37,482 bases of DNA from a bacterium (GTDB lineage Bacteria > DUMJ01), in NCBI GenBank assembly GCA_014360335.1, contig JACIXS010000079.1, forward strand, positions 1-37,482, given 5' to 3'. The position numbers and the translations under genes are program-made. Below the pieces are notes generated by a model. The model was given only the letters and a program-made list of their open reading frames with translations. It did not search any database and was not told the origin of the DNA. Shown in pieces: positions 23,002-32,755 of the stretch (position 1 is the first letter of the stretch; every line of letters begins with the position of its first letter).

Positions 23002-23841
23002 CTATTCCCTCCCAAGTATTTTATCCATAGATTTAGATGTATTATAGATTATCTGTAAAGGATAATGCTTGTAAGCGGACATCTCAGCATTTAGATAATT
23101 ATCATACCCTACCTCTTTCAATGCAGATATTACTTTAGGGAAATCTACATCCCCCGCTAACAGGTCTACAAATCCTGCCAGGCCACATCCTTGTCTCCTA
23201 TAGTCTTTTACATGAACCTTCTTTATCCTACTTCCTAATATCTTCACCCAATGCTCAGGATAGCCTATGTAGATGATATTACCAACATCTAAATAGGCCC
23301 CTACATATTTAGAGTTTATCTTATCTATAAAATCTCTCATCTCTAGAGGCGATAACAAAAACTTATTCCATACATTCTCCACCCCTATACATACCTTGGC
23401 AGATTCTGCAAATTTTGAGAGCTCGCTTATAGCTTCTAAGGCATAGTCATAAGCCTTGTCATACTCCACTACCTCAGCTCCAGGAATAAAATCTACGCCA
23501 ACATATCCAGGAACAACAAGGATAACATCGACCCCTAAGATACTTGCAAATTCTATCTGTTTCTTACATATATCCTTAGCCTTTTCTCTAATCTCTTTGG
23601 AACTGCTAGTAAACGGATATTTCCAGTATAGTCCAGCAGCAAGACCACTTATCTCTATGCCAATATCCTCTGACATCTTTTTATACTTTAAGATATCAGC
23701 CTCCTTACTATCTAGTCCGAGTTCTCCGCTTTCTGTTATAGAAAGTTCTATCCCATCAAAACCAGCATCTTTGGCTATCTTCATACACTCTTCGATGCTC
23801 ATTCCTTGAGGAAATGACCAGATATTGATTCCCTTCTTCAT
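23002..23841 (-). CDS. Sugar phosphate isomerase/epimerase-like TIM barrel (AP endonuclease 2 fold)
   Basis: This is a 279-aa protein of the xylose-isomerase-like superfamily. It starts GINIWSFPQGMSIEECMKIA and DGIELSIT. The metal site is seen as glutamate in IGVENVWN, aspartate in YLDVGN, histidine in KKVHVKD and a late glutamate in LNAEMSAY. Relatives include L-xylulose-5-phosphate epimerases, hydroxypyruvate isomerases, inosose dehydratases and 3-keto-sugar isomerases. TTGGAGGTG sets the start. It lies between rlmB (4-base gap) and a Gfo/Idh dehydrogenase (1-base gap). That pairing favours keto-sugar or inositol chemistry. Confidence 0.88.
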   Translation of the reverse strand: MKKGINIWSFPQGMSIEECMKIAKDAGFDGIELSITESGELGLDSKEADILKYKKMSEDIGIEISGLAAGLYWKYPFTSSSKEIREKAKDICKKQIEFASILGVDVILVVPGYVGVDFIPGAEVVEYDKAYDYALEAISELSKFAESAKVCIGVENVWNKFLLSPLEMRDFIDKINSKYVGAYLDVGNIIYIGYPEHWVKILGSRIKKVHVKDYRRQGCGLAGFVDLLAGDVDFPKVISALKEVGYDNYLNAEMSAYKHYPLQIIYNTSKSMDKILGRE

Positions 23842-23845
23842 AAAA

Positions 23846-24535
23846 TCACCTCCAATCTCTACTTTTTATCTCATAAATAATAATACCAGCAGACACCGAA
23901 GTATTAAGTGACGTTATCTTACCCATCATAGGAATCCCTATAAGCTTATCGCATCTCTTCCTCATAATAGGTCTAAGCCCTCTGTCTTCTCCACCTATTA
24001 TAAGTAATAGAGGGAATCTAAGTTCTAATCTAAAGTATGGCTCTCCACTGGGATCAGCACCTAAAACAAAAAAGCCCTTCTCCAAAAACTTATCCACCGT
24101 CTGCGCTGTATTGGTAACAACTGCAAATGGAAGATGAAATATAGCACCTGCAGAAGAGCTCATAAGACCTTCTGATATGATAGCAGAACGATGCTTTGGA
24201 ATGATTATCCCATCAACCCCTGCACATTCTGCTGTCCTCATTATCGCTCCAAGATTATGAGGGTCTTCTATTCCATCTGCAAGAATAACGAACCTTTTAT
24301 CAAAAAAGTACTCTATATCTCTTGGCGCTATAGGAAATGTATAGGCTAAAATGCCCTGTCTAGCCTTTAGAGAAGGCACCTCCTGAATGGGTATCCCCAT
24401 CCTTTTAGCCTGAGTGATAATATCAGCATATCTAGAAACTAATCTTTTTTCTATCTGTATCTTTTGTATAGCAATTCCAGATTTTAATGCTTCTGTTACT
24501 GGATTTCTCCCTTCTATCCTTAACTCATCTTCCAT
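23846..24535 (-). CDS. rlmB: 23S rRNA (guanosine-2'-O-)-methyltransferase, TrmH/SpoU family (RlmB)
   Basis: This is a 229-aa SPOUT methyltransferase. A short N-terminal substrate-binding domain (RIEGRNPVTEALKSG) is followed by the knotted SAM domain with its three motifs: DPHNLGAIMRTAECAG, LIIGGEDRGL and IPMMGKITSLNTSVSAGI. It methylates a ribose in the 23S rRNA peptidyl-transferase region in E. coli; site specificity here is inferred from family and context. It overlaps cysS by 16 bases, the usual Bacillota neighbour, with AAGGAAGG before the ATG. Confidence 0.92.
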   Translation of the reverse strand: MEDELRIEGRNPVTEALKSGIAIQKIQIEKRLVSRYADIITQAKRMGIPIQEVPSLKARQGILAYTFPIAPRDIEYFFDKRFVILADGIEDPHNLGAIMRTAECAGVDGIIIPKHRSAIISEGLMSSSAGAIFHLPFAVVTNTAQTVDKFLEKGFFVLGADPSGEPYFRLELRFPLLLIIGGEDRGLRPIMRKRCDKLIGIPMMGKITSLNTSVSAGIIIYEIKSRDWR

Positions 24536-25902
24536 CTAGTACCTTCCTTTGTATCCTCTAATATGATACCTATACTATTTAAACTGTCTCGAATCTCATC
24601 ACTAAGGTCAAATCTCTTTTCTTGCCTTAATCTGTTTCTTATCTTTATTACGATATCCATTACTTCCCTTAGCTTATTGGTATCTAGAGAAACTTTAGTC
24701 AATTCTGAGAATTTAAATCCAAGGATTTCACACATCTTGAGTAAGTTAAACTTAAATATTGGTAATATAGGGTCCCAAGCACCTTTGTCTAGTATTGGTC
24801 TATTCTCTCTTATATATGAGAAGAGAACACCAATAGCCTGTGGGGTATTGAGGTCGTTGGAGAGTGCGGATTTAAAATCAAAGAATGCCTGATCATAGAC
24901 AGGAGAAGGTGGGTCTGGTATATGTGCTAGGAGTTTTACAGTATCTTCTATCCTAGAATAAGCCCTACCAGTATCCTCAAGGGCTTGGGGATCAAAGTCA
25001 AGTGGACTCCTATAGTGAGTCCCTAATAGGTATAATCTTAAGACTTCTGGCTTATAAGAATTCAACGCCTCTCTTAATACTATAAAATTTCCAGTCGATT
25101 TTGACATCTTCTCCGATTTTAGATTTACCAAACCATTATGAATCCAAAACCTAACAAATTTCCCATCTCCAATAACCGCCTCAGATTGGGCCTTTTCATT
25201 TTCATGATGGGGAAAGATAAGGTCTGCTCCACCTCCGTGTATATCTATCTCTTCTCCTAGATAGAGAAGAGACATTACAGAGCACTCTATATGCCATCCT
25301 GGTCTTCCCTTACCCCAAGGACTTTCCCAATATGGCTCTCCAGGTTTAGCAGATTTCCATAATGCAAAATCTAACGGGTCTCTCTTCTTTTCGCTAGGGT
25401 CTACTCTAGCACCTGCCATCATCTCTTCTAAGGAACGTTTGGATAATTTCCCATAGTAAGGATAACTCCTTACAGAGAAATATACATCTCCATCCGATTC
25501 ATACGCATATCCTTTCTCTATAATCTTTCCTATAAATTCAACAATCTCCTCTATATGTTCTGTAACCCTAGGATATACAAACGCCCTACTTATACCAAAC
25601 CTGTCCATATCTACGAAGTACTCAGAGATAAATCTATCCGCTAACTCTTTTGGAGGTATACCCAATTCATTCGCCCTATTTATTATCTTATCGTCAATGT
25701 CTGTAAAGTTTTGGATCCACAAGACCTTGTACCCTTCAGATTCTAAGAATCTATAGAGGATATCATATACTAGATAGGACCTCCCGTGTCCTATATGGCA
25801 ATAGTCATAGGGAGTTACACCACACACATACATCCTCACCATATTATGCTTCTTTGGGGAAAATTCTTCTTCACTCTTTGTCAGTGTATTATATAATCTC
25901 AT
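24520..25902 (-). CDS. cysS: Cysteinyl-tRNA synthetase (CysRS)
   Basis: This 460-aa class I synthetase has C27 (YVCGVTPYDYCHIGHGR), HIGH at 36-39, the zinc-type GWHIECSVMS and HHENEKAQSEA region, and the KMSKS loop KSEKMSKSTGNF. Length is standard. GGAGGAG precedes the ATG. It follows gltX by one base; cysE, which separates the two in B. subtilis, is missing. Confidence 0.98.
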   Translation of the reverse strand: MRLYNTLTKSEEEFSPKKHNMVRMYVCGVTPYDYCHIGHGRSYLVYDILYRFLESEGYKVLWIQNFTDIDDKIINRANELGIPPKELADRFISEYFVDMDRFGISRAFVYPRVTEHIEEIVEFIGKIIEKGYAYESDGDVYFSVRSYPYYGKLSKRSLEEMMAGARVDPSEKKRDPLDFALWKSAKPGEPYWESPWGKGRPGWHIECSVMSLLYLGEEIDIHGGGADLIFPHHENEKAQSEAVIGDGKFVRFWIHNGLVNLKSEKMSKSTGNFIVLREALNSYKPEVLRLYLLGTHYRSPLDFDPQALEDTGRAYSRIEDTVKLLAHIPDPPSPVYDQAFFDFKSALSNDLNTPQAIGVLFSYIRENRPILDKGAWDPILPIFKFNLLKMCEILGFKFSELTKVSLDTNKLREVMDIVIKIRNRLRQEKRFDLSDEIRDSLNSIGIILEDTKEGTRWKMS

Positions 25903-25903
25903 A

Positions 25904-27304
25904 CTACTCCTCCAGAAACTTTAATGCTCTCTCTAATCTCTCTATACACCTATCCTTACCCAATATAGGAATAAACTCTACCAATTCCGGTCCAGATTCA
26001 TAACCAGTGATAGCTAGTCTTATGGGATGATAAAATCTTCTCCCTTTAACCCCTGAAATCTTTATTGCCTCTTTAAATACGTTATCTATAACACTTAAGT
26101 CTTCAGTCTCTCTTAATAGATTTAAGAAGGTCTCTATAGCCTTCTTACCCAATATAAGCTCCTCCTTATAACTCTTGTCTAGATTAATATCACTAAGATA
26201 GTATTTCTCAATATACCGAGGTATATCACTTAATGTTTCTGCGTATTCTCTAATAGAAACTATAGCTTTTAATAACCAATCCTTTGGGTAATTATTTAAA
26301 TCCCCTAAAAAGGGTTTTGCATATTCTAAGAGTTTCTCCTCGTCAAGTCTTAAAATATGTTGTCTATTTATCCATCTTAGTTTGGCAGGGTCATAGGCAG
26401 ATGGACTAGGGGAAACTTCCTCTAAAGAGAACTCTTCTACAAGTTCATCTAGAGTCTTTATCTCTTCTCCCTTTGGACTCCAACCGAGTAGCGCCAAATA
26501 GTTTACTACTCCTTCTGGTAAGAATCCCTGTTCCCTTAATTCTTTGATAGAAAGAGAGCCTTCTCTCTTTGAAAGTTTAGAGCGATCGCTTCCAACAATC
26601 ATAGGTAAATGTGCAAATCTAGGAGGCTCTACACCTAAAGCCTTATAAATAAGTAATTGTCTGGGCGTATTAGATAAGTGGTCTTCTCCTCTTATTACAT
26701 GGGTAATCTTCATAAGGTAATCATCTATCACCACTGCAAAGTTATAAGTAGGCATTCCATCAGATCGGAGTATAATGAAATCTCCAGTTATAGCATTTAC
26801 ATCAAACTCTATCCTTCCTCTAATAATATCGTCAACTACAAAATAAGCATCTTTGGGGATCTTAAATCTTATAGAGTATGAGATACCCTTTGCCTCTAGT
26901 CTAGATACTTCTTCTGGAGAAAGGTTAGCACACTTTCCACTATACCTAGGAGGTCTGCCCTCCTTTATAGCCTTTTCCCTTTCCCTCTCTAGTTCCTCTG
27001 GAGAACAGAAACATTTATAGGCTAATCCTTCCTCTAAAAAGCGAATCGCATAACTTTTGTATATATCAAGCCTTTCACTCTGCCTGTAAGGTCCTTCATC
27101 CCAGTTTAATCCTAACCAAGAGAGGTCTTCCAAAATACCCTGATAAGCAGAATAAAAAGTCCTTTCTACATCTGTGTCTTCTATACGAAGTATAAAGACA
27201 CCTTTATTTTTTCTGGCAAATAACCAATTAAAAAGGGCAGTCCTTACATTTCCCACATGAAGGCTCCCACTGGGACTTGGGGCAAACCTAACTCTTACAC
27301 TCAT
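25904..27304 (-). CDS. gltX: Glutamyl-tRNA synthetase (GluRS)
   Basis: This 466-aa class I synthetase has RFAPSPSGSLHVGNVRTALF (HIGH variant HVGN at 16-19) and KLSKR in GSDRSKLSKREGS. The C-terminal anticodon-binding region is helical and of normal length. Whether it also charges tRNA-Gln cannot be told from this window (no glnS or gatCAB here). Its ATG shares one base with the ispF stop (TAATG). Confidence 0.97.
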   Translation of the reverse strand: MSVRVRFAPSPSGSLHVGNVRTALFNWLFARKNKGVFILRIEDTDVERTFYSAYQGILEDLSWLGLNWDEGPYRQSERLDIYKSYAIRFLEEGLAYKCFCSPEELEREREKAIKEGRPPRYSGKCANLSPEEVSRLEAKGISYSIRFKIPKDAYFVVDDIIRGRIEFDVNAITGDFIILRSDGMPTYNFAVVIDDYLMKITHVIRGEDHLSNTPRQLLIYKALGVEPPRFAHLPMIVGSDRSKLSKREGSLSIKELREQGFLPEGVVNYLALLGWSPKGEEIKTLDELVEEFSLEEVSPSPSAYDPAKLRWINRQHILRLDEEKLLEYAKPFLGDLNNYPKDWLLKAIVSIREYAETLSDIPRYIEKYYLSDINLDKSYKEELILGKKAIETFLNLLRETEDLSVIDNVFKEAIKISGVKGRRFYHPIRLAITGYESGPELVEFIPILGKDRCIERLERALKFLEE

Positions 27305-27777
27305 TAGGTCCTCCTTTCGTCTACCAAAACTACCGCAATTGCAACTATACCTTCTTCTCTACCAATAAAGCCTAATTTTTCATTGGTCGTTGCTTTTATC
27401 CCAATAGCTCCAGGATTTATTTCTAAAATACTAGCCAGCTTCTTTTTCATCATATCAACATAAGGTATTATCTTGGGTTTCTCTGCTATAATAACGCTAT
27501 CTATGTTTACTATGGTATATTCTTTGTCTATCTTCCTCTTTACCTCTTCTAGTATAACACAACTAGATATATCTTTATACTCTGGGATATTTGGAAAGAA
27601 ATAACCGATATCAGGTAATCCGACTGCTCCCAAAATAGCATCAGATATGGCATGTATTAAGACATCAGCATCTGAGTGCCCATAAAGCCCAAACTCAGAG
27701 GGTATCTCTATACCTCCAAGGAAAAGTTTCCTCCCTTTCACTATAGGATGGACATCATAGCCTATTCCAACTCTCAT
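27304..27777 (-). CDS. ispF: 2-C-methyl-D-erythritol 2,4-cyclodiphosphate synthase (IspF)
   Basis: This 157-aa trimeric enzyme of the non-mevalonate isoprenoid pathway forms MEcPP with loss of CMP. The zinc ligands D8 and H10 (GIGYDVHPI) and H42-equivalent (GLYGHSDADVLIHAISDAIL) are visible, as is GIKATTNEKLGFIGREEGIV. Length is standard. It overlaps ispD by four bases and gltX by one. Confidence 0.97.
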   Translation of the reverse strand: MRVGIGYDVHPIVKGRKLFLGGIEIPSEFGLYGHSDADVLIHAISDAILGAVGLPDIGYFFPNIPEYKDISSCVILEEVKRKIDKEYTIVNIDSVIIAEKPKIIPYVDMMKKKLASILEINPGAIGIKATTNEKLGFIGREEGIVAIAVVLVDERRT

Positions 27778-28454
27778 AGGCGCAAAAGTTCAAGATACCG
27801 ATGAGCCAATAGTAAGTCTTCTCTAGTAGTTATCTTCAGATTAGTGTATTCTCCTTCAATAACTTTAACCTTATATCCAAGTCTCTCCACTAATGAGGCA
27901 TCATCTGTGCCGTAGAATCCGTCTCTATATGCCTTTTCATAGGCTTCAACCAGCACTTCGTATCTAAAAACTTGTGGTGTCTGCACACTCCAGAGTAACT
28001 CTCTCTTGGGTGTAGATTCCACATAACCATCTTTTACAATCTTTATAGTCTCCTTTACAGGTAACGCTGGTATAACTGCTGAGTAAACTTCAGCTTCTTT
28101 TACAAGTCTATAAATTAATTCAAAGCTTACAAAAGGTCTTGCCCCATCATGGACTACCACTATGTCAGAAGATGTCAATGCCTTAAGTCCTATATATACT
28201 GAGTCCTGCCTTTCTTTTCCCCCATAGATTATCTTTATAAAAGGATAATTAAAACCAACCTTAGCTAGAAGATTTCTAACTTCTTCCTCATCCTGAGGCC
28301 TTATAACGATAACTAACTCTGAGATTGAATCTAACTTGAGAAATTTTTCTAGAGAAAAAAGGAGAACGGGTTTACCATTTAAATCCATTAATACCTTATT
28401 ATGCCCTAATCTCTTTGATTGGCCAGCAGAGGCTATAATTACTCCTATATTCAC
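27774..28454 (-). CDS. ispD: 2-C-methyl-D-erythritol 4-phosphate cytidylyltransferase (IspD)
   Basis: This 226-aa nucleotidyltransferase makes CDP-ME from MEP and CTP. The N-terminal loop IIASAGQSKRLG is a variant of the usual A-A-G-x-G-x-R-M/L-G with fewer glycines. Other motifs are VVHDGARPFVS, LPVKETIKIV and WSVQTPQVFRYEVL, plus GTDDASLVERLG. It overlaps disA and ispF by four bases on each side, so the MEP genes are translationally linked to the c-di-AMP cyclase. Confidence 0.95.
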   Translation of the reverse strand: MNIGVIIASAGQSKRLGHNKVLMDLNGKPVLLFSLEKFLKLDSISELVIVIRPQDEEEVRNLLAKVGFNYPFIKIIYGGKERQDSVYIGLKALTSSDIVVVHDGARPFVSFELIYRLVKEAEVYSAVIPALPVKETIKIVKDGYVESTPKRELLWSVQTPQVFRYEVLVEAYEKAYRDGFYGTDDASLVERLGYKVKVIEGEYTNLKITTREDLLLAHRYLELLRL

Positions 28455-29548
28455 CTAGTCCTTCCCAAATCTCCTAGTCTAAAAGGTGGAATTCCCCTAC
28501 TACTCTGCTCTTTGATTCTCCTTAACCCATCCTTTATGTTTTTAGCCCTTATCTCTCCAATCCCTTCGACCTCATCTAGCTGTGGTATGTCTGCCTTAAG
28601 AATATTCTGTAAACTACCAAAATGATTCACTAGATTTTCTATAATTGATGAAGGGAGACGAGATATATAACTTAAAATCCTATAACCTCTACATCTCAGA
28701 TTTGTATCGGTGGAGCTCAAAGATTCTACTATCCCCAATAGATTTGCCATTACATTCGTATTTAATAGATCATTTAGATTTTTCTTTCTTATCTCTTCTC
28801 TAATAACTTCGGCGCTTAGTCCATCTCCTATATAATCCCTAAGGAGTAGGATTTCTTCCTCTTGCACTCCGCCAATAAGCTCATCTAACTGCATCCTAAC
28901 CAATCTTCCCTCAACACCTAGCTCTATTATGTACCTTTCTATCTCTTGGGCTATACGAAGGACCATCTCTATACGATATAGACTCCAAAGTATATCAAGA
29001 AATGTAACACTATCCTCAATTTCTAATGTAGTAAGGTTGGACATTGCCTGATCCAGTATAAGTCGATATCTCTCTAGGACCTGTAATCCCTGGTTGGCTT
29101 TAACTAGAAGATTTCTTATATCTTGAAGCACATATCTTATATTCCCTATATAGAGGGATATTATCTCTCTTCTTTCCGAAATTGCTATAACTAGAGCACT
29201 AGTTTGTTTTGCTGTTCTTTCTGCTGTTCTATGTCTAGTCCCCGGTTCGCTAGAAGGTATAGATACATCTGGAGATAATTGGACATTAGCATAGATTATC
29301 TTCTTTAGGTCTTCGGAGATCACTATGGCACCATCCATCTTAGCCAATTCGTAGAGAGATTCTGGTGTAAAGTCACAGTTTAAAGTAAAACCACCACTTA
29401 TAATACTATTAAGCACTTCCATATTACCACCAACTACAATAAGGGCTCCCATCTTTGCACTCAGTATCCTGTCTAGCCCTTCTCTTAGAGGTGTTCCTGG
29501 AGCAGTAAGTCTTAATGCCTTATACAGGTCTAACGTAGGATCTGGCAT
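28451..29548 (-). CDS. disA: Diadenylate cyclase DisA (c-di-AMP synthase, DNA integrity scanning)
   Basis: This 365-aa protein has an N-terminal DAC domain with D72-G73-A74 and G103-T-R-H-R-T108, the two active-site motifs, so c-di-AMP synthesis is expected. A central helical spine follows, then C-terminal helix-hairpin-helix motifs (LQNILKADIPQLDEVEGIG and EIRAKNIKDGL) that bind branched DNA. It overlaps radA by 29 bases and ispD by four. RadA and DisA are known functional partners. The start ATG has no strong ribosome binding site within 12 bases, consistent with coupling to radA. Confidence 0.97.
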   Translation of the reverse strand: MPDPTLDLYKALRLTAPGTPLREGLDRILSAKMGALIVVGGNMEVLNSIISGGFTLNCDFTPESLYELAKMDGAIVISEDLKKIIYANVQLSPDVSIPSSEPGTRHRTAERTAKQTSALVIAISERREIISLYIGNIRYVLQDIRNLLVKANQGLQVLERYRLILDQAMSNLTTLEIEDSVTFLDILWSLYRIEMVLRIAQEIERYIIELGVEGRLVRMQLDELIGGVQEEEILLLRDYIGDGLSAEVIREEIRKKNLNDLLNTNVMANLLGIVESLSSTDTNLRCRGYRILSYISRLPSSIIENLVNHFGSLQNILKADIPQLDEVEGIGEIRAKNIKDGLRRIKEQSSRGIPPFRLGDLGRTR

Positions 29549-30887
29549 CTTTTATTATGTTGTACACCTCCTTCAAGGTCCTTACCCCTCTTATTCTCGG
29601 ATCGTCCTCTTTCCTCTTTAAAGGAACTATTCCTTCACTATAGCCCAATCTCAATGCGGTCTCTACTCTCTTTTCATGCCACATAACCTGTCTTATCTCT
29701 CCAGTAAGACCTATCTCTCCAAAACTGAACAGTTCAGAAGTTAATGGGACTTCCAATATGCTAGAGATAACTGCTAAAGCTATCGACAGGTCTAAAGCAG
29801 GGTCCTTTACAGTAACCCCTCCTGGTATATTTAGGAACACATCTTTATTAAAAAGAGGTAACTGTAATAGTTTCTCTAAAACTGCCAATATAAAGGAAAA
29901 TCTATTAAAATCTACTCCCTGCACAACCCTTCTAGGAGCAGCATATACCGAACGTGTAACTAGTGCTTGAACTTCTACTAGTATAGGCCTAGTTCCTTCC
30001 ACTATTACACTTACAGTAGCCCCAGGAGTCGAGCCTAATCCTTCTCTAACAAAGAATAGCGAGGGATTTGATATCTCTTTAAGGCCTTCAGGAGTCATCT
30101 CCATAAAGGCGACCTCATTTGTATCCCCATATCTATTTTTAACAGAACGGATAAGCCTTATTATACCATCCCTATCACCTTCAAAATAAAAAACGCCATC
30201 AACCATATGTTCAAGGGTCTTAGGACCTGCCAAAATCCCCTCTTTTGTAACATGACCAGTTATAAAGACTACACTGTTATCTCTTTTTGCCAGATCGATG
30301 ATCTTAGATGTACATAGTTTTATCTGAGTCACTGTCCCAGGCTGAGCAGGTAACGATTCATCCCTTACCGCCTGAATAGAATCTATGATAAATATATCAG
30401 GTTTTATCTCTTCATAGACCGATATCGCATTATCTAGGCTAATCTCACTTATTATCCTAAGGTTCTCTCCACCGATATTTAACCTACTAGCTCTTAACCC
30501 TACCTGATAAACAGATTCTTCTGCACAGTTATACAAAACTTTTAAGCCCTTTCTAGAGAAAGACTCGGACAACTGAAGCATAAGGGTAGACTTCCCTATA
30601 CCTGGTTCACCTCCAATAAGGAGGACAGAACCAGGAACCACTCCGCCACCCAGAAGTCTATCTGTTTCAGGATAATCGGTAGTAATTCTTTCTATAGACT
30701 TAGCCTTTATCTCTCTAAGACTTAAAGCCTTGACAGAAGCATCCTTCTTCTTAGTCTTTTGTACCTCTTTCTCTAGTATAACTTCTTCTAACGTATTCCA
30801 AGAGTTACAATTGGGACATCTACCTAACCAGTTTGAGCTTGTATAACCGCACTCTGTACACTTATAAATCCTACTAGGCTTACTCAT
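29520..30887 (-). CDS. radA: DNA repair protein RadA/Sms
   Basis: This 455-aa DnaB-like helicase acts in recombination and branch migration. The N-terminal zinc finger is C10, C13, C24 and C27 (CTECGYTSSNWLGRCPNCNS). The Walker A motif is GGEPGIGKSTL. The RadA-specific motif is KNRYG, a conservative variant of KNRFG. The C-terminal Lon-protease-like domain includes PGGVTVKDPALDLSIALAVI and lacks the catalytic Ser, as is usual. It overlaps lysS by four bases and disA by 29. Confidence 0.97.
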   Translation of the reverse strand: MSKPSRIYKCTECGYTSSNWLGRCPNCNSWNTLEEVILEKEVQKTKKKDASVKALSLREIKAKSIERITTDYPETDRLLGGGVVPGSVLLIGGEPGIGKSTLMLQLSESFSRKGLKVLYNCAEESVYQVGLRASRLNIGGENLRIISEISLDNAISVYEEIKPDIFIIDSIQAVRDESLPAQPGTVTQIKLCTSKIIDLAKRDNSVVFITGHVTKEGILAGPKTLEHMVDGVFYFEGDRDGIIRLIRSVKNRYGDTNEVAFMEMTPEGLKEISNPSLFFVREGLGSTPGATVSVIVEGTRPILVEVQALVTRSVYAAPRRVVQGVDFNRFSFILAVLEKLLQLPLFNKDVFLNIPGGVTVKDPALDLSIALAVISSILEVPLTSELFSFGEIGLTGEIRQVMWHEKRVETALRLGYSEGIVPLKRKEDDPRIRGVRTLKEVYNIIKDARSYVRPV

Positions 30888-32257
30888 TCTGGCCTCTGCA
30901 GAGGGAATAGAATCACCTCTCTTATAGAATTCACATTAGCAAAAAGCATGGTAAGTCTATCTATACCTATCCCTAAACCTCCAGTAGGAGGCATTCCATA
31001 CTCTAATGCCTCTAAAAAGTCCTCATCCATAGGATGAGTCTCCTCCTCACCCATCATCTTCTCTCTTAACTGAGCCTCAAATCTCCTCCTCTGCTCTATA
31101 GGGTCATTTAACTCTGAGAATGCATTGGCAACCTCTAATCCACCTATGAACAACTCAAACCTATCTGTAAATCTAGGGTCACTTTCCCTAGCCTTTGCAA
31201 GCGGTGAGATTGCTACTGGATATCCAGTGATAAATGTGGGTTTTACTAACTTAGGTTGTACCTCTTCCTCAAAGAGCTCCATAAGGACTTTAGCCCAGAG
31301 GCTCTCTTCTGTTGTTACCTTTATCTCTAACTTATTGGCATATTCTAAGAGCTCTTCTTTGGTTAGATTTAGAGGATTTATCCCTGTGTATTCTATAACT
31401 ATATCTAAAAGTTCACGTCTTTCCCAAGGTGAGGATATATCTATCTCCTCTTCGCCCTTATATATAACAGGTCTACCAAAGAGGGTATTTGCAAGATGAA
31501 TAATCAACTCCTCGGTAAGCTCCATCATTGTATTATAATCTGCATATGCCTGGTAGAGTTCCATCATAGTAAATTCAGGATTATGAACAGTAGATATTCC
31601 TTCGTTTCTGAAACATCTATTTATCTCATATACCTTTTCATATCCGCCAACTATTAATCTCTTTAGATATAACTCGAGGGCTATTCGAAGGTAAAGGTCA
31701 ATGTCTAAAGCATTATGGTGAGTAATAAAGGGACGGGCAAATCCGCCACCAGGAACTATATGTAGAATAGGGGTCTCAACCTCTATAAAACCCTTACTAT
31801 CCAAAAAATTTCTTATCTCTCTTATAAGTTTAGACCTAAGTAGAAATATTCTTCTTGGATTCTCATTGGCTATAAGGTCTAGATATCTCCTTCTATATCT
31901 AGTCTCTACATCTGTTATTCCATGCCACTTTTCAGGTAATGGTCTCAAAGCCTTTGTAAGAATCCAAAACCTCTGTATTCTAACTGATGGCTCACCAGTA
32001 TGAGTCCTAAATGTCATCCCTTCTACCCCGATGAAATCGCCCACATGACATTCTCCCAACTCTTCATAAGAATCTCCTAAGTCGTCAGCCCTTCCATAAA
32101 GTTGTATCCTATCTTTAATGTTTCTTATATCTAGGAACATTGATTTCCCATGTCTTCTTATTGCAGTAATTCTTCCTGCTACCCTTACGGTCTGGTCAAG
32201 CAGATTATCAAAGTTATTCTTTAACTCGTCTATAGAGTGTGTCGGGGTAAAACTCAC
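30884..32257 (-). CDS. lysS: Lysyl-tRNA synthetase, class II (LysRS)
   Basis: This is a 457-aa class IIb synthetase. The OB-fold anticodon domain (VRVAGRITAIRRHGKSMFLD) is followed by the class II core RYRRRYLDLIANENPRRIFL, FIEVETPILHIVPGGGFARP, CFRNEGISTVHNPEFTMMEL and the C-terminal GMPPTGGLGIGIDRLTMLF. It begins with GTG at 32257, with AAGGAGGT nine bases ahead, and an in-frame stop prevents extension. It is thus 30-40 residues short at the N-terminus compared with typical LysRS, lacking the leading helix. It lies seven bases after greA. Confidence 0.96.
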   Translation of the reverse strand: MSFTPTHSIDELKNNFDNLLDQTVRVAGRITAIRRHGKSMFLDIRNIKDRIQLYGRADDLGDSYEELGECHVGDFIGVEGMTFRTHTGEPSVRIQRFWILTKALRPLPEKWHGITDVETRYRRRYLDLIANENPRRIFLLRSKLIREIRNFLDSKGFIEVETPILHIVPGGGFARPFITHHNALDIDLYLRIALELYLKRLIVGGYEKVYEINRCFRNEGISTVHNPEFTMMELYQAYADYNTMMELTEELIIHLANTLFGRPVIYKGEEEIDISSPWERRELLDIVIEYTGINPLNLTKEELLEYANKLEIKVTTEESLWAKVLMELFEEEVQPKLVKPTFITGYPVAISPLAKARESDPRFTDRFELFIGGLEVANAFSELNDPIEQRRRFEAQLREKMMGEEETHPMDEDFLEALEYGMPPTGGLGIGIDRLTMLFANVNSIREVILFPLQRPE

Positions 32258-32264
32258 AGTATCC

Positions 32265-32738
32265 TTACCTCCTTATCTCTAGAATCTTAAATACTACTTC
32301 TCCTTTAGGGACCTTGATCCTTATTACTTCCCCTATACCTGCTCCTATTAAAGCCTTACCTACAGGAGACTCATCTGAAATCTTATTCTCCTTAATATTT
32401 ACCTCAGGAGAACTTACTATGTGGTACTCCACTATAGAGTTATCTAACAAGCTCAAAAGCTTTACCTTAGAACCTATAGTAACCTTATCATTATATCCAT
32501 CTTCTTCTATAATCTTTGCCTTACTAAGTATGCTTTCTATGGTAAGGATTCTTCCCTCGACAAAAGCCTGTTGATTCTTTGCCTCTGTATACTCTGCATT
32601 TTCTGAGAGGTCACCAAATTCTTTAGCCTCCTTTATCTTCTCAGTCACCTCCCTACGCTTATTCCTTTTTAGGTCCTCTAGCTCTTTCAAAAGTGCCTCA
32701 TAACCCTCCTTAGTAAGGAAGATCTCCTTGTCTTTCAC
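32265..32738 (-). CDS. greA: Transcription elongation factor GreA
   Basis: This 157-aa factor rescues backtracked RNA polymerase by stimulating transcript cleavage. The N-terminal coiled coil includes ELEDLKRNKRREV, with the tip motif FGDLSENAEYTEAKNQQ (D and E catalytic residues). The C-terminal FKBP-like domain has ISDESPVGKALIGAGIGE. I use GTG 32738, which aligns with the B. subtilis start and follows GAGGTG by five bases; TTG at 32759 would add seven residues. It is the second gene of the operon, after the quinate-dehydrogenase-like gene. Confidence 0.96.
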   Translation of the reverse strand: MKDKEIFLTKEGYEALLKELEDLKRNKRREVTEKIKEAKEFGDLSENAEYTEAKNQQAFVEGRILTIESILSKAKIIEEDGYNDKVTIGSKVKLLSLLDNSIVEYHIVSSPEVNIKENKISDESPVGKALIGAGIGEVIRIKVPKGEVVFKILEIRR

Positions 32739-32755
32739 ACTATCACCTCTTTGAA

